Shown here in pieces: positions 43,759 through 52,102 of a stretch of DNA of 64,000 nucleotides. The notes below the pieces were generated by a model, which did not search any database, was not told the DNA's origin, and worked only from the letters and a program-made list of their open reading frames with translations. The number at the start of each line of letters is the position of its first letter. Within the stretch, counting starts at the first letter, position 1. Source of the stretch: Pedobacter jeongneungensis (GTDB taxonomy: Bacteria; Bacteroidota; Bacteroidia; Sphingobacteriales; Sphingobacteriaceae); assembly GCF_000633455.1 (NCBI RefSeq), contig NZ_AYMG01000019.1, forward strand, positions 1-64,000, written 5' to 3'. The position numbers and the translations under genes were made by a program.

Positions 43759-44847
43759 GTGATTACAGTAGAAAAGACTAACCTATTAGCAACCAAACAG
43801 CATTTTGAGATTTTAGATGGATTAAGAGGCGTAGCAGCCATAATTGTGGTGATTTATCATTTTATGGAAATCGCCATTACCGATTATAACAAGAATTTTC
43901 TGTCGCATGGTTTCCTCGCCGTCGATTTCTTTTTCTGCTTGTCGGGTTTTGTAATCGCTTATGCATACGATAACCGTGCGCCACATATCGGGTTATTCCA
44001 GTTTTTTAAGTTGAGGTTAATCCGTTTGCATCCGCTGGTTGTTATTGGCTCCGTTTTAGGACTGCTCACCTTTTTGTTCGATCCATTTAGCGATTTTTAC
44101 AGCATTTATGGTTTTGGAAAAACGGCTTTGTTATTTTTAGCTTCAGCCTTTTTAATTCCTTATCCGGTAATGCCTGAACGATATACTAATCTGTTCTGCT
44201 TGAATGCACCGGCCTGGTCACTGTTTTGGGAGTATATCGCTAATATTTTTTACATCATCATCCTTTACAAACTGAATAAAAAAGTATTGGTGGCTTTGGC
44301 ATTAGTCGGGGCGGCATGGCTTGTTTATATCGGTGTAAAGGTTCCCAATGGAAATTTAGGCGGCGGCTGGGGCGGACAAAATTTTTGGGATGGAGGAGCG
44401 CGGGTACTTTATTCTTTCTCTGCTGGCATGCTGGTTTACCGTTTCAACTGGATTATTAAAAATAAATTAGGCTTTTTGGGCGTGAGTGTGCTTTTGCTTG
44501 CTGCATTTCTATTCCCTTATGCCGATCGTTACAACTGGATTACCGAACCGATAATTGTATTGTTTTATTTCCCGTTTTTGGTTGCCTTAGGTGCTGGTGC
44601 AGCATTAAATCCATCTTCAAAAAATATTTGTAAACTTTCTGGTGAAATATCATATCCCTTGTATATGACACATTATCCATTTGTTTGGGTGTTTTTAACT
44701 TATGTGGCCGTGGTTAAACCTGCAATGTCAACCTTATGGGTGGTTATTCCTGTTTCGGTATTGATTTTAATTGTTTTATCTTACCTCATCATGAGGTTTA
44801 TAGATATTCCGTTGCGTAAATATTTGAAAACCAAATTTTTGATTTAA
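43759..44847 (+). CDS. Membrane acyltransferase, OafA/acyltransferase-3 family
   Basis: A 362-residue integral membrane protein with about ten hydrophobic segments. The start HFEILDGLRGVAAIIVVIYHF with its arginine and histidine is the acyltransferase-3 signature, and FLAVDFFFCLSGFVIAYAYDNR follows. Members transfer acetyl or other acyl groups to cell-surface sugars or other acceptors. The start codon is GTG. It stands alone between a terminator and a lipoprotein gene. Acceptor unknown. Confidence 0.9.
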   Translation: MITVEKTNLLATKQHFEILDGLRGVAAIIVVIYHFMEIAITDYNKNFLSHGFLAVDFFFCLSGFVIAYAYDNRAPHIGLFQFFKLRLIRLHPLVVIGSVLGLLTFLFDPFSDFYSIYGFGKTALLFLASAFLIPYPVMPERYTNLFCLNAPAWSLFWEYIANIFYIIILYKLNKKVLVALALVGAAWLVYIGVKVPNGNLGGGWGGQNFWDGGARVLYSFSAGMLVYRFNWIIKNKLGFLGVSVLLLAAFLFPYADRYNWITEPIIVLFYFPFLVALGAGAALNPSSKNICKLSGEISYPLYMTHYPFVWVFLTYVAVVKPAMSTLWVVIPVSVLILIVLSYLIMRFIDIPLRKYLKTKFLI

Positions 44848-44922
44848 TGTTATGATTGTTTCATGGAGAAACGAACCATGGCGATAGTAATAATTAAACA
44901 AAGAGTTAAGCGACAATAAAAT

Positions 44923-45417
44923 ATGAAATCATTAAAACTTACTTTGCTATCCCTTTCCTTAATGCTGTTGTTTAGTTGTACATCATCAACCAACGATTAT
45001 GCCTATAACGAAAAAGTAACGTCCATATTTTTGCGCCAGATGAGGCAGATCGACGAAACAGACAGTGTTTTTAAGGATACTTCGAAAGTTTATATGAAAG
45101 GATTTCCGGATTCTATTTCCTTATCGCACAAAGCAGATAACCTGGTCAACAATTCAAAAATGGAACTTGCCGATATTGCTGATTTAAAACCAGGTAAAGC
45201 AGCCGAAAAATTTAATGATGGGGTGGTAGCTTACCTTAAAGCAATAAACGATTATGGAAAAACCGCACAAGAAATGTTGCGGGTAAAAACCATAAACGAA
45301 AAGAAAAAATTACATGATCAGCTGATGTTGAAGTACGAAAAATTGAATACATACCCTGACCATGTACTGGCAATACAAAAAACATACCTCAACGAAGTTG
45401 GCCTGCAAGCCAGGTAG
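44923..45417 (+). CDS. Small lipoprotein of unknown function
   Basis: A 164-residue lipoprotein with lipobox LLFSC near residue 19. The remainder is helical and charged, with no recognised domain; it resembles small periplasmic or outer-membrane lipoproteins found in this phylum. It lies between the acyltransferase and thrS. thrS has its own promoter, so they are separate units. Confidence 0.75.
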   Translation: MKSLKLTLLSLSLMLLFSCTSSTNDYAYNEKVTSIFLRQMRQIDETDSVFKDTSKVYMKGFPDSISLSHKADNLVNNSKMELADIADLKPGKAAEKFNDGVVAYLKAINDYGKTAQEMLRVKTINEKKKLHDQLMLKYEKLNTYPDHVLAIQKTYLNEVGLQAR

Positions 45418-45455
45418 ATTTTTAAGTTATTCTATCAATAACAGTATAAATTTCG

Positions 45456-45463
45456 TACCTTTG
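45456..45463 (+). promoter_or_regulatory. Promoter of thrS-infC-rpmI-rplT
   Basis: TACCTTTG followed by CA is a strong -7 match. It implies a leader of about 65 bases before the thrS ATG at 45533. Confidence 0.65.
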
Positions 45464-45532
45464 CACAAAATAAAATCACATTGTAAGTGATCTTTAAAAC
45501 TTTTTTATTTAAAAATTAAATCATAGTTGTAG

Positions 45533-47458
45533 ATGATTAACATTACTTTACCTGACGGTTCTGTCCGCCAGTATGAAAAGGGCACTTCTGCCCATCAAAT
45601 TGCATTGTCAATTTCTGAGGGCTTAGCCCGTAACGTATTAGCCGCTGAGGTTAATGGCGAGGTTTGGGATTCAACAAGACCAATCGAATCTGATTCATCA
45701 GTAAAATTGTTAACCTGGAATGATACTGCCGGAAAATCAACTTTTTGGCATTCATCGGCCCACTTAATGGCTGAGGCTTTAGAGGCGCTTTATCCAGGTA
45801 CTAAATTTGGTATCGGTCCGGCAATCGAAACTGGTTTTTATTATGATGTAGATTTTGGTGACCGCGAATTTTCTTCGGATGATTTCAAAACCATTGAAAC
45901 CAAAATGATCGAACTGGCCAAACAAAAGGAAACTTTTGTGCGCGAAAGTGTAAGCAAAGCTGATGCGGTAAAATATTTTACTGAAAAAGGCGATGAGTAC
46001 AAATTGGATTTGATTGATGGCCTGGAAGATGGTAAAATTACCTTCTATACCCAAGGTTCGTTTACTGATTTGTGTCGTGGTCCGCACATTCCGAATACAG
46101 GTTTTGTAAAAGCTGTAAAACTGATGAATGTGGCCGGTGCTTACTGGCGTGGTGATGAAACCAAAAAACAGTTAACCCGTATTTATGGGGTAACTTTCCC
46201 TAAGGCGAGCGAGCTTACCGAATATCTTTTGATGATCGAAGAAGCTAAAAAACGCGATCACCGTAAATTGGGAAAAGAACTGGAGTTATTTGCTTTCTCT
46301 GAAAAAGTAGGAATGGGTTTACCATTATGGTTACCTAAAGGGACTGCTTTGCGCGAACGTTTGGTTAACTTTTTAACTAAAGCACAGGCTAAAGCAGGTT
46401 ATGAGCAGGTAGTAACACCACATATTGGTCATAAAAATTTATACGTAACTTCTGGTCACTGGGAGAAATACGGTAAGGATTCGTTCCAGCCGATTAAAAC
46501 CCCGCAGGAAGGGGAGGAGTTCTTCTTAAAACCGATGAACTGTCCGCACCACTGCGAGATTTACAAAACAAAACCGCGTTCTTACAAAGATCTTCCGGTT
46601 CGTTTTGCAGAGTTTGGTACGGTTTACCGTTACGAACAAAGTGGCGAATTACATGGTTTAACCCGTGTACGTGGCTTTACTCAGGATGATGCACACTTGT
46701 TCTGTATGCCAGAGCAGGTTAAAGAAGAGTTTAAAAAAGTAATCGATTTAGTACTTTATGTATTTAAATCATTAGGTTTTGATAACTATACTGCCCAGGT
46801 TTCGTTGAGAGATCCGGAAAACAAGGCGAAATACATCGGTTCTGATGAGAACTGGAGGCTGTCTGAAAATGCAATTATCGAAGCAGCTGCAGAAAAAGGC
46901 TTAAATACCGTTGTAGAATATGGCGAAGCCGCTTTCTATGGTCCTAAGCTAGATTTCATGGTGAAAGATGCTTTGGGTAGAAAATGGCAGTTAGGCACCA
47001 TTCAGGTTGATTATAACCTGCCTGAGCGTTTCGAACTGGAATATACTGGTAGCGATAACCAGAAACACAGACCGGTAATGATCCATCGTGCGCCATTTGG
47101 TTCGTTGGAAAGATTTATCGCCGTGCTGATCGAACATTGTGCCGGAAACTTCCCATTATGGTTAAGCCCGGAGCAGTTTATTGTTCTTCCTATTTCAGAA
47201 AAATATGAAGAATATGCAAAAAAAGTTTTGGATGAGCTAAATAATTCCGATATTCGCGGGCTGATTGACTTCCGGGATGAAAAAATCGGTCGTAAAATAC
47301 GCGATTCGGAAGTTAAAAAGATCCCATACATGCTCATTATCGGTGATAAGGAAATGGCAGAAGGAAAAGTTTCTGTACGTAAACATGGTGAGGGAGATTT
47401 AGGCGAAATGACGTTGGAAGAATTCAACAATTTATTAAGAAAAGAAATAACAGTTTAA
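45533..47458 (+). CDS. thrS: Threonyl-tRNA synthetase
   Basis: Class II synthetase of 641 residues, the normal length. It has a TGS domain at the start (MINITLPDGSVRQYEKGTS), the editing domain with FWHSSAHLMAEALE near residue 74 and TDLCRGPHIPNTG near 177, and the catalytic core with MNCPHHCEIY near 331. The C-terminal anticodon-binding domain closes it. It heads the operon with infC, rpmI and rplT. infC starts 17 bases after its stop. Confidence 0.98.
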   Translation: MINITLPDGSVRQYEKGTSAHQIALSISEGLARNVLAAEVNGEVWDSTRPIESDSSVKLLTWNDTAGKSTFWHSSAHLMAEALEALYPGTKFGIGPAIETGFYYDVDFGDREFSSDDFKTIETKMIELAKQKETFVRESVSKADAVKYFTEKGDEYKLDLIDGLEDGKITFYTQGSFTDLCRGPHIPNTGFVKAVKLMNVAGAYWRGDETKKQLTRIYGVTFPKASELTEYLLMIEEAKKRDHRKLGKELELFAFSEKVGMGLPLWLPKGTALRERLVNFLTKAQAKAGYEQVVTPHIGHKNLYVTSGHWEKYGKDSFQPIKTPQEGEEFFLKPMNCPHHCEIYKTKPRSYKDLPVRFAEFGTVYRYEQSGELHGLTRVRGFTQDDAHLFCMPEQVKEEFKKVIDLVLYVFKSLGFDNYTAQVSLRDPENKAKYIGSDENWRLSENAIIEAAAEKGLNTVVEYGEAAFYGPKLDFMVKDALGRKWQLGTIQVDYNLPERFELEYTGSDNQKHRPVMIHRAPFGSLERFIAVLIEHCAGNFPLWLSPEQFIVLPISEKYEEYAKKVLDELNNSDIRGLIDFRDEKIGRKIRDSEVKKIPYMLIIGDKEMAEGKVSVRKHGEGDLGEMTLEEFNNLLRKEITV

Positions 47459-47475
47459 ATTAAAACAGTACAAAT

Positions 47476-48045
47476 TTGGCATTAGGAAGACCAGGATTTA
47501 ACAGGGGACCACGTCCACCTTTTAAGAAAAAAGAAGCAGAGCATAACATTAATCAGTATATAAAATCGCCCGAAGTGCGTTTAGCTGGCGATAATGTTGA
47601 GCCGGGGATTTATCCTTTGGCGAAAGCTTTGGCGCTTGCTGATGAACTGGAATTAGATTTGGTAGAAATTTCTCCAAATGCAGTACCACCAGTTTGTAGG
47701 ATTATAGATTACAGTAAATTTGTTTACGAACAAAAGAAAAAGCAGAAAGAGATTAAATCTAATGCTAAACAAACTGTAATTAAGGAGATCCGTTTTGGTC
47801 CTAATACCAACGATCATGATTTCCAGTTTAAACTAAAGCACGCAATAAGCTTTTTAGAGAGCGGTGAGAAAGTTAGGGCTTATGTGCATTTTAAAGGAAG
47901 GGCAATTGTGTACAAAGAACAGGGAGAAATTTTATTGTTAAAATTCGCCCAGGCTTTGGAAGATGTAGGGAAAGTAGAGTTGTTACCTAAGTTAGAAGGT
48001 AAACGTATGTTCCTGACAGTTGCGCCTAAAGTAGCAAAAAAATAA
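47476..48045 (+). CDS. infC: Translation initiation factor IF-3 with a TTG start
   Basis: IF-3 discriminates start codons during initiation. The protein is 189 residues. The family core EVRLAGDNVEPGIYPLAKAL and VEISPNAVPPVCRIIDYSKF lies in the N-domain, and KEIRFGPNTNDHDFQFKLKHA begins the C-domain. An in-frame stop at 47461-47463 leaves only TTG at 47476 as a usable start. A non-AUG start fits the known autoregulation of infC, where IF-3 disfavours its own message. It lies between thrS and rpmI. Confidence 0.95.
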   Translation: MALGRPGFNRGPRPPFKKKEAEHNINQYIKSPEVRLAGDNVEPGIYPLAKALALADELELDLVEISPNAVPPVCRIIDYSKFVYEQKKKQKEIKSNAKQTVIKEIRFGPNTNDHDFQFKLKHAISFLESGEKVRAYVHFKGRAIVYKEQGEILLLKFAQALEDVGKVELLPKLEGKRMFLTVAPKVAKK

Positions 48046-48074
48046 AAATAGGTTTATAAATTAAAAAACAGGTT

Positions 48075-48275
48075 ATGCCAAAAATGAAAACCAATTCCAG
48101 TGCTAAAAAGCGTTTTTCGCTTACTGGAACAGGTAAAATCAAAAGAAACAAAGCATACAAAAGTCACATCTTAACAAAGATGAGTACTAAACGTAAACGT
48201 GCTCTTGGAAATGCAGGAATTGTAACAGATGCAGATTCAGGTAACGTTAAACGTATGCTTTGCATCGGAAAGTAA
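48075..48275 (+). CDS. rpmI: 50S ribosomal protein L35
   Basis: 66 residues, highly basic, starting MPKMKTNSSAKKRFSLTGTG, the standard L35 start. The remainder KRNKAYKSHILTKMSTKRKR is typical. It lies between infC and rplT. Confidence 0.97.
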   Translation: MPKMKTNSSAKKRFSLTGTGKIKRNKAYKSHILTKMSTKRKRALGNAGIVTDADSGNVKRMLCIGK

Positions 48276-48349
48276 TTTATTAATTTCACCAGGTATCAGG
48301 CATTAAAGTTCCTTAAATTGGACGCCGCTTACCAAAAAACAACAACAAC

Positions 48350-48694
48350 ATGCCACGTTCGGTAAACGCAGTAGCTTCGAGAAGAAGAAGAAAAAAAATC
48401 CTTAACCTAGCCAAAGGCTATTGGGGAGCAAGAAGTAAGGTTTATACTGTTGCTAAAAACACAGTAGAAAAAGGTTTGCAATATGCATACCGTGACCGTA
48501 AAGTTAAGAAAAGAGAATTCCGCGGATTGTGGATCCAACGTATCAACGCTGGTGCACGTCAACACGGTATTTCTTACTCTCAGTTAATCGGTAAACTAGC
48601 TTCAAAAGAAATCGGTTTAAACCGTAAAGTATTGGCTGATTTAGCAATGAATCACCCAGAAGCTTTCAAAGCTGTAATTGATGCAGTAAAATAG
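48350..48694 (+). CDS. rplT: 50S ribosomal protein L20
   Basis: 114 residues, starting MPRSVNAVASRRRRKKIL, with AKGYWGARSKVYTVAKN and the LWIQRINAGARQHGISYSQ region characteristic of L20. The 74-base gap after rpmI may hold the L20 leader control site known in other bacteria; no structure was confirmed. A terminator follows. Confidence 0.98.
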   Translation: MPRSVNAVASRRRRKKILNLAKGYWGARSKVYTVAKNTVEKGLQYAYRDRKVKKREFRGLWIQRINAGARQHGISYSQLIGKLASKEIGLNRKVLADLAMNHPEAFKAVIDAVK

Positions 48695-48725
48695 AAATTT
48701 TCGCTTAGGCGATAATCATATTTAG

Positions 48726-48757
48726 AAAAGGTTCCGATGCAAATCGGGACCTTTTTT
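48726..48757 (+). terminator. Rho-independent terminator of the rplT operon
   Basis: AAAAGGTTCCGAT (48726-48738) pairs with ATCGGGACCTTTT, with one G-T wobble, around GCAA. A run of T residues follows. Confidence 0.93.
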
Positions 48758-48770
48758 GTTTTGTCGGATA

Positions 48771-48816
48771 GACTTACGAGGTCTACCTGCACCATGCCTA
48801 TCAGACCTCGTAAGTC
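48771..48816. repeat. 14-bp inverted repeat
   Basis: GACTTACGAGGTCT (48771-48784) and AGACCTCGTAAGTC (48803-48816) pair perfectly over an 18-base loop. It resembles the CCTCGCAGG-type intergenic inverted repeats elsewhere in the window. Confidence 0.75.
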
Positions 48817-48857
48817 TTGTAGCGCACACTTATTACTTCGGTAATTTCTTCTAAAGA

Positions 48858-48959
48858 CGTCACCCTGAATTCATTTCAGGGCCTTTCTTTAGGTGTAATT
48901 TTATTTCATGGCATAATAGATGCTGAAACAAATCCGATAGCTATCGGATCAGCATGACG
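48858..48959. repeat. CGTCACCCTGAA...CAGCATGACG palindromic element
   Basis: A 102-bp element that is the reverse orientation of the one at 37524-37589, enlarged by about 36 bases in the middle and by a CCGATAGCTATCGG hairpin near its right end. Confidence 0.75.
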
Positions 48960-48995
48960 ATCGCTTGGAAACGCTTAGCGCCAAACGCCATGCGC

Positions 48996-50447
48996 TTATC
49001 CCAAACTATTCGTAAATTTCATTCTGATGCCGCTCTGAAAGTTCTGGATAATCTTAAAAATTTCGATGAGGGTTACCTTTTCGATTTTAGTTAAAGCATC
49101 AATTTCAATAAAGTTGTTTGGTGCAGCCTGATCGTTGACAATCAGATTGGCCTGGTGTTTTAGACGTAACCCCATCAGGTAATAGTAGGATTGTGAGAGT
49201 TCGTTATACTGCGCTTCGCTAAAAACGCCTAATTCTTTAAGTGCCTTTAGGCGTTCTCCGGTATTCTCTTTTTGGAAAATCCTGTTCTGTAACGCATAAA
49301 CCCTTGCCAGATCGACAATAGGTGTCATAGCCGTTTTAATGTCGAATACTTCTTTCTTGTGGATTTTCTGCGTTCTGATGTTCCTGAAATAGGTAAGTGG
49401 TGGTTCGTAAAGTAAAGCATTTTTGGCCAGGTACACATAAAACTTCTCAATGGGTTTCTGTAGTTCCTCATCAACAAAAGACCTTAAACTTTGCATAATG
49501 TCTAAATCGCCATATATTGCCCTGCAGTCGAAAAAAGCTGCAAATTTTACGGCAGCTTCTGGTAAAGCTTCTTCAATCCAGTTTTTATAATTGTATTTCC
49601 AGTGCGAAAGAGAATGCGTCCAGTTTGGATTGGTAGCCATGTAATCACCGTCGCAATATACAAAACCTACAAAATTTAGTTTGTCAGAAACCTGTGTGGC
49701 CAAATCAAGGAAATAGGAGCGTACAGCGGCCCTGTTGTCTTCTGAAGTGTCCTCATAGATAATGGCATTGTCCTGATCGGTTTTAAGGCTCAATTCCTTT
49801 CTGCCTTCGCTGCCTAAAACCATGAAAACAAATTTAGCAGGTGGCGGTCCCAGTTTATCAATTACTTCTTCAATAATTTTAAAAGAAATGGTATCAGCAA
49901 TGGTAGTTACCACTTCATTTACAATTTTAGCATGCACACCCCTGGCTAATAGCTGGGCAACAATATTGGGTACTTTTTGCCATTTTAGTTTTAAATCGCT
50001 GGTATTTACAGCCGATTTTACAGATTGAATAAAAACCAGGGGAGATTCGGCCTGTTCGCTCAAAAGTCTGTTCCTGCTTAAAAAGCCAAGATAGTTGCCA
50101 TTATCGTTTACCAGGAGGTAACGCGATTTTTTGCTAAACATCATCAATATGGCTTCGTATACATAAGCCTCAGGCGAAATGGTGACGATGTTGGTATCCA
50201 TTACCGCATCAATTGGTAGATTGGTGTCCAACTGCCTGGCAATCACATCATCTCTCAGTGTAATATCGGTTACGAAACCAAGGTAAACATTCTGATCATT
50301 TTTAATAAAAAGACAGCTGGTTTTATGTTCTGCCATTTTAATTGCAGCTTCAAAAATAGGGGTGCCGGGACTGCAACTCACAATTTTTTTGAAAGTGATA
50401 TCCCCTATGCGGGCGGTATAAATCTGATCTGCTAATTTATCTTCCAT
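48996..50447 (-). CDS. CBS-domain / DUF294 nucleotidyltransferase-like protein
   Basis: A 483-residue cytoplasmic protein. Residues about 20-130 form a pair of CBS domains, which bind adenine nucleotides. Next comes a DUF294 nucleotidyltransferase-like domain, with the motif VLGSEGRKELSLKTDQDNAI near residue 210, then a DUF294 C-terminal helical domain. Many relatives carry an extra N-terminal cyclic-nucleotide-binding domain, which is absent here. Its start overlaps the exonuclease gene by 11 bases, so they are co-transcribed. The reaction is unknown; uridylyltransferase-like signalling is a guess from the domain. Confidence 0.85.
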   Translation of the reverse strand: MEDKLADQIYTARIGDITFKKIVSCSPGTPIFEAAIKMAEHKTSCLFIKNDQNVYLGFVTDITLRDDVIARQLDTNLPIDAVMDTNIVTISPEAYVYEAILMMFSKKSRYLLVNDNGNYLGFLSRNRLLSEQAESPLVFIQSVKSAVNTSDLKLKWQKVPNIVAQLLARGVHAKIVNEVVTTIADTISFKIIEEVIDKLGPPPAKFVFMVLGSEGRKELSLKTDQDNAIIYEDTSEDNRAAVRSYFLDLATQVSDKLNFVGFVYCDGDYMATNPNWTHSLSHWKYNYKNWIEEALPEAAVKFAAFFDCRAIYGDLDIMQSLRSFVDEELQKPIEKFYVYLAKNALLYEPPLTYFRNIRTQKIHKKEVFDIKTAMTPIVDLARVYALQNRIFQKENTGERLKALKELGVFSEAQYNELSQSYYYLMGLRLKHQANLIVNDQAAPNNFIEIDALTKIEKVTLIEIFKIIQNFQSGIRMKFTNSLG

Positions 50448-51108
50448 TAAAAAATCCCTGTAAAATCCTTTTAAACGAAAATGGTTTTTTCTTTTCCTGA
50501 TTAAAAGTGTGTTCTTGCTGGTAAGCTGAAGTTAAGCTTATTTTATCTGTTTCTAAAAGATGAAAAAAGATTTTGGCTGTATTCAAAGCATCTGATAATG
50601 CATTGTGCACATTTTCAGGTATTTCGTTAAATAAAACTGTATAAAATTTGTCGAGTTTTAAGTGGCTGATTACTGTATTGGTAATGTATGGCGAACTTGC
50701 TTTCATGGTACAGAAAAAAGGCAGGTTTTTAAATGTACTTTCTTTGCCGATACGGTTTAATTCTACATTCACCATGTGGTAGTCGAGTTCGATAAAGTGT
50801 CCGATTACTAAAGGCTGGTATTTTTCAATATCCCGGGCAAATTCCAGCATTACTTTTTCTTTCTGCTCGCCGTGAAGCTGTAGATATTCTGGAGTAATCT
50901 GATGGATTTTTAATGCGGCTTTATCCATTTTAATTCCATCACTGTTGAGGTAATGGTTTGCTCTTTTAATTTCTTTGTGCTGCTTATCGTAAATAATCCA
51001 GGCAATCTGGACGATATGGGGCCAGTTTTTTTCGTTTGCATAAGGTGCCGACCAGTTTTTGGGCAAACCAGATGTTTCGGTGTCAACAACTAAGAAATAT
51101 TCCTGCAA
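50437..51108 (-). CDS. DnaQ-like 3'-5' exonuclease
   Basis: A 223-residue protein of the DEDD exonuclease family. The ExoI motif FLVVDTETSGLP carries the first acidic pair, PLVIGHFIELDYHMVN the ExoII motif, and HNALSDALNTAKIFF the ExoIII histidine and aspartate. The C-terminal tail is basic. It is upstream of and overlaps the CBS/DUF294 gene by 11 bases. Proofreading or signalling nucleotide breakdown are both possible roles. Confidence 0.87.
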   Translation of the reverse strand: MQEYFLVVDTETSGLPKNWSAPYANEKNWPHIVQIAWIIYDKQHKEIKRANHYLNSDGIKMDKAALKIHQITPEYLQLHGEQKEKVMLEFARDIEKYQPLVIGHFIELDYHMVNVELNRIGKESTFKNLPFFCTMKASSPYITNTVISHLKLDKFYTVLFNEIPENVHNALSDALNTAKIFFHLLETDKISLTSAYQQEHTFNQEKKKPFSFKRILQGFFNGR

Positions 51109-51200
51109 TTTTAGATGGTTAGGTAAATAGTAGGACGATGTTATTTCAAAGATAATTATTATTCGGTAGCTGCGTAACAGAAAATATTCATAATTCGGTC

Positions 51201-51290
51201 GTCATTGCTGAGAAGGAACGACGAAGCAATCTGAAAAGATAGATATTAAAAGATTGCTTTGTCTGCAGAAAAGCCTTCTCGCAATGACGA
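51201..51290. repeat. CGTCATTGCTGAG...CTCGCAATGACG palindromic element
   Basis: A 90-bp element related to 24952-25048: it shares CGTCATTGC, GACGAAGCAATCT, AGATTGCTT and AAAAGCCTTCTCGCAATGACG-like parts. It lies between the exonuclease gene and glpF. Confidence 0.85.
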
Positions 51291-51336
51291 CTTTTCTTTT
51301 TTAATTTTATTCATGAGAATTGTTCCAAAGAAATAA

Positions 51337-52074
51337 CTACTTACTAATCAACAAAAATGCTACAGCTGCTAATACCGATCCGATAATCGGGCCAACAATA
51401 GGCACCCATGCATACCCCCAATCGCTGCTGCCTTTGCCTTTCATCGGGATTAATGAGTGAACAATACGTGGTCCTAAATCACGTGCAGGGTTTATTGCAT
51501 ATCCTGTTGTTCCACCTAAAGCCAAACCAATTACCCATACTAAAAAGGCTACGGGAATAGCACCCATCGAGCCTAAGCCAATGGGCATTACCGTTTCTTT
51601 TGTGCCCATGCTGGCATCTGTAAAGTGGAAAATCACAAATATGAGTACGAAAGTCCCAATAATTTCTGAAGCTGAATTTGATAATTTATTTCTAATGGCT
51701 GGTGATGTCGCAAAAGGCGCAGCTTTTAAACCCGCATCATCTGTAGCATCAAAATGATCTTTGTAAATTATCCAGACCAAAAAAGAACCCGTCATTGCAC
51801 CAGCCAATTGTGCCAGGATATAATAGGGTACTAAGGTCCAGCTAAAGCCTTTTCCAATAGCCAAGCCTAAAGTTACAATAGGGTTTAAGTGTGCTCCGCT
51901 GTATGGACCAGCCACCACAACACCAACGAAAACGGCAAGTGCCCAGGCGGTTGTAATGACAATCCAGCCACTGTTATTGCCTTTTGTACCATTTAATACT
52001 ACATTCGCTACCACACCATTTCCTAAGAGCATCATTAAAGCGGTACCAATAAATTCTGCGAGATATACGTTCAT
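51337..52074 (-). CDS. glpF: Glycerol facilitator, MIP/aquaporin family
   Basis: A 245-residue inner-membrane channel for glycerol entry, with six hydrophobic segments. The first pore motif is NPI (SGAHLNPIVTLG) and the second NPA followed by arginine and aspartate (GYAINPARDLGPRI), the latter aspartate being typical of glycerol channels. It is the last gene of the glpD-glpK-glpF operon, 28 bases after glpK. Confidence 0.93.
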   Translation of the reverse strand: MNVYLAEFIGTALMMLLGNGVVANVVLNGTKGNNSGWIVITTAWALAVFVGVVVAGPYSGAHLNPIVTLGLAIGKGFSWTLVPYYILAQLAGAMTGSFLVWIIYKDHFDATDDAGLKAAPFATSPAIRNKLSNSASEIIGTFVLIFVIFHFTDASMGTKETVMPIGLGSMGAIPVAFLVWVIGLALGGTTGYAINPARDLGPRIVHSLIPMKGKGSSDWGYAWVPIVGPIIGSVLAAVAFLLISK

Positions 52075-52102
52075 AACAATTTAAATCTTATCAATTTCCT
52101 AA

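Larger units (their letters stand above)
48695..48995. other. Gap after rplT: terminator, hairpin and repeat
   Basis: About 300 bases with three hairpin-type features in a row: the rplT terminator, an inverted repeat at 48771-48816 and a palindromic element at 48858-48959. No reading frame was seen. Confidence 0.65.
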
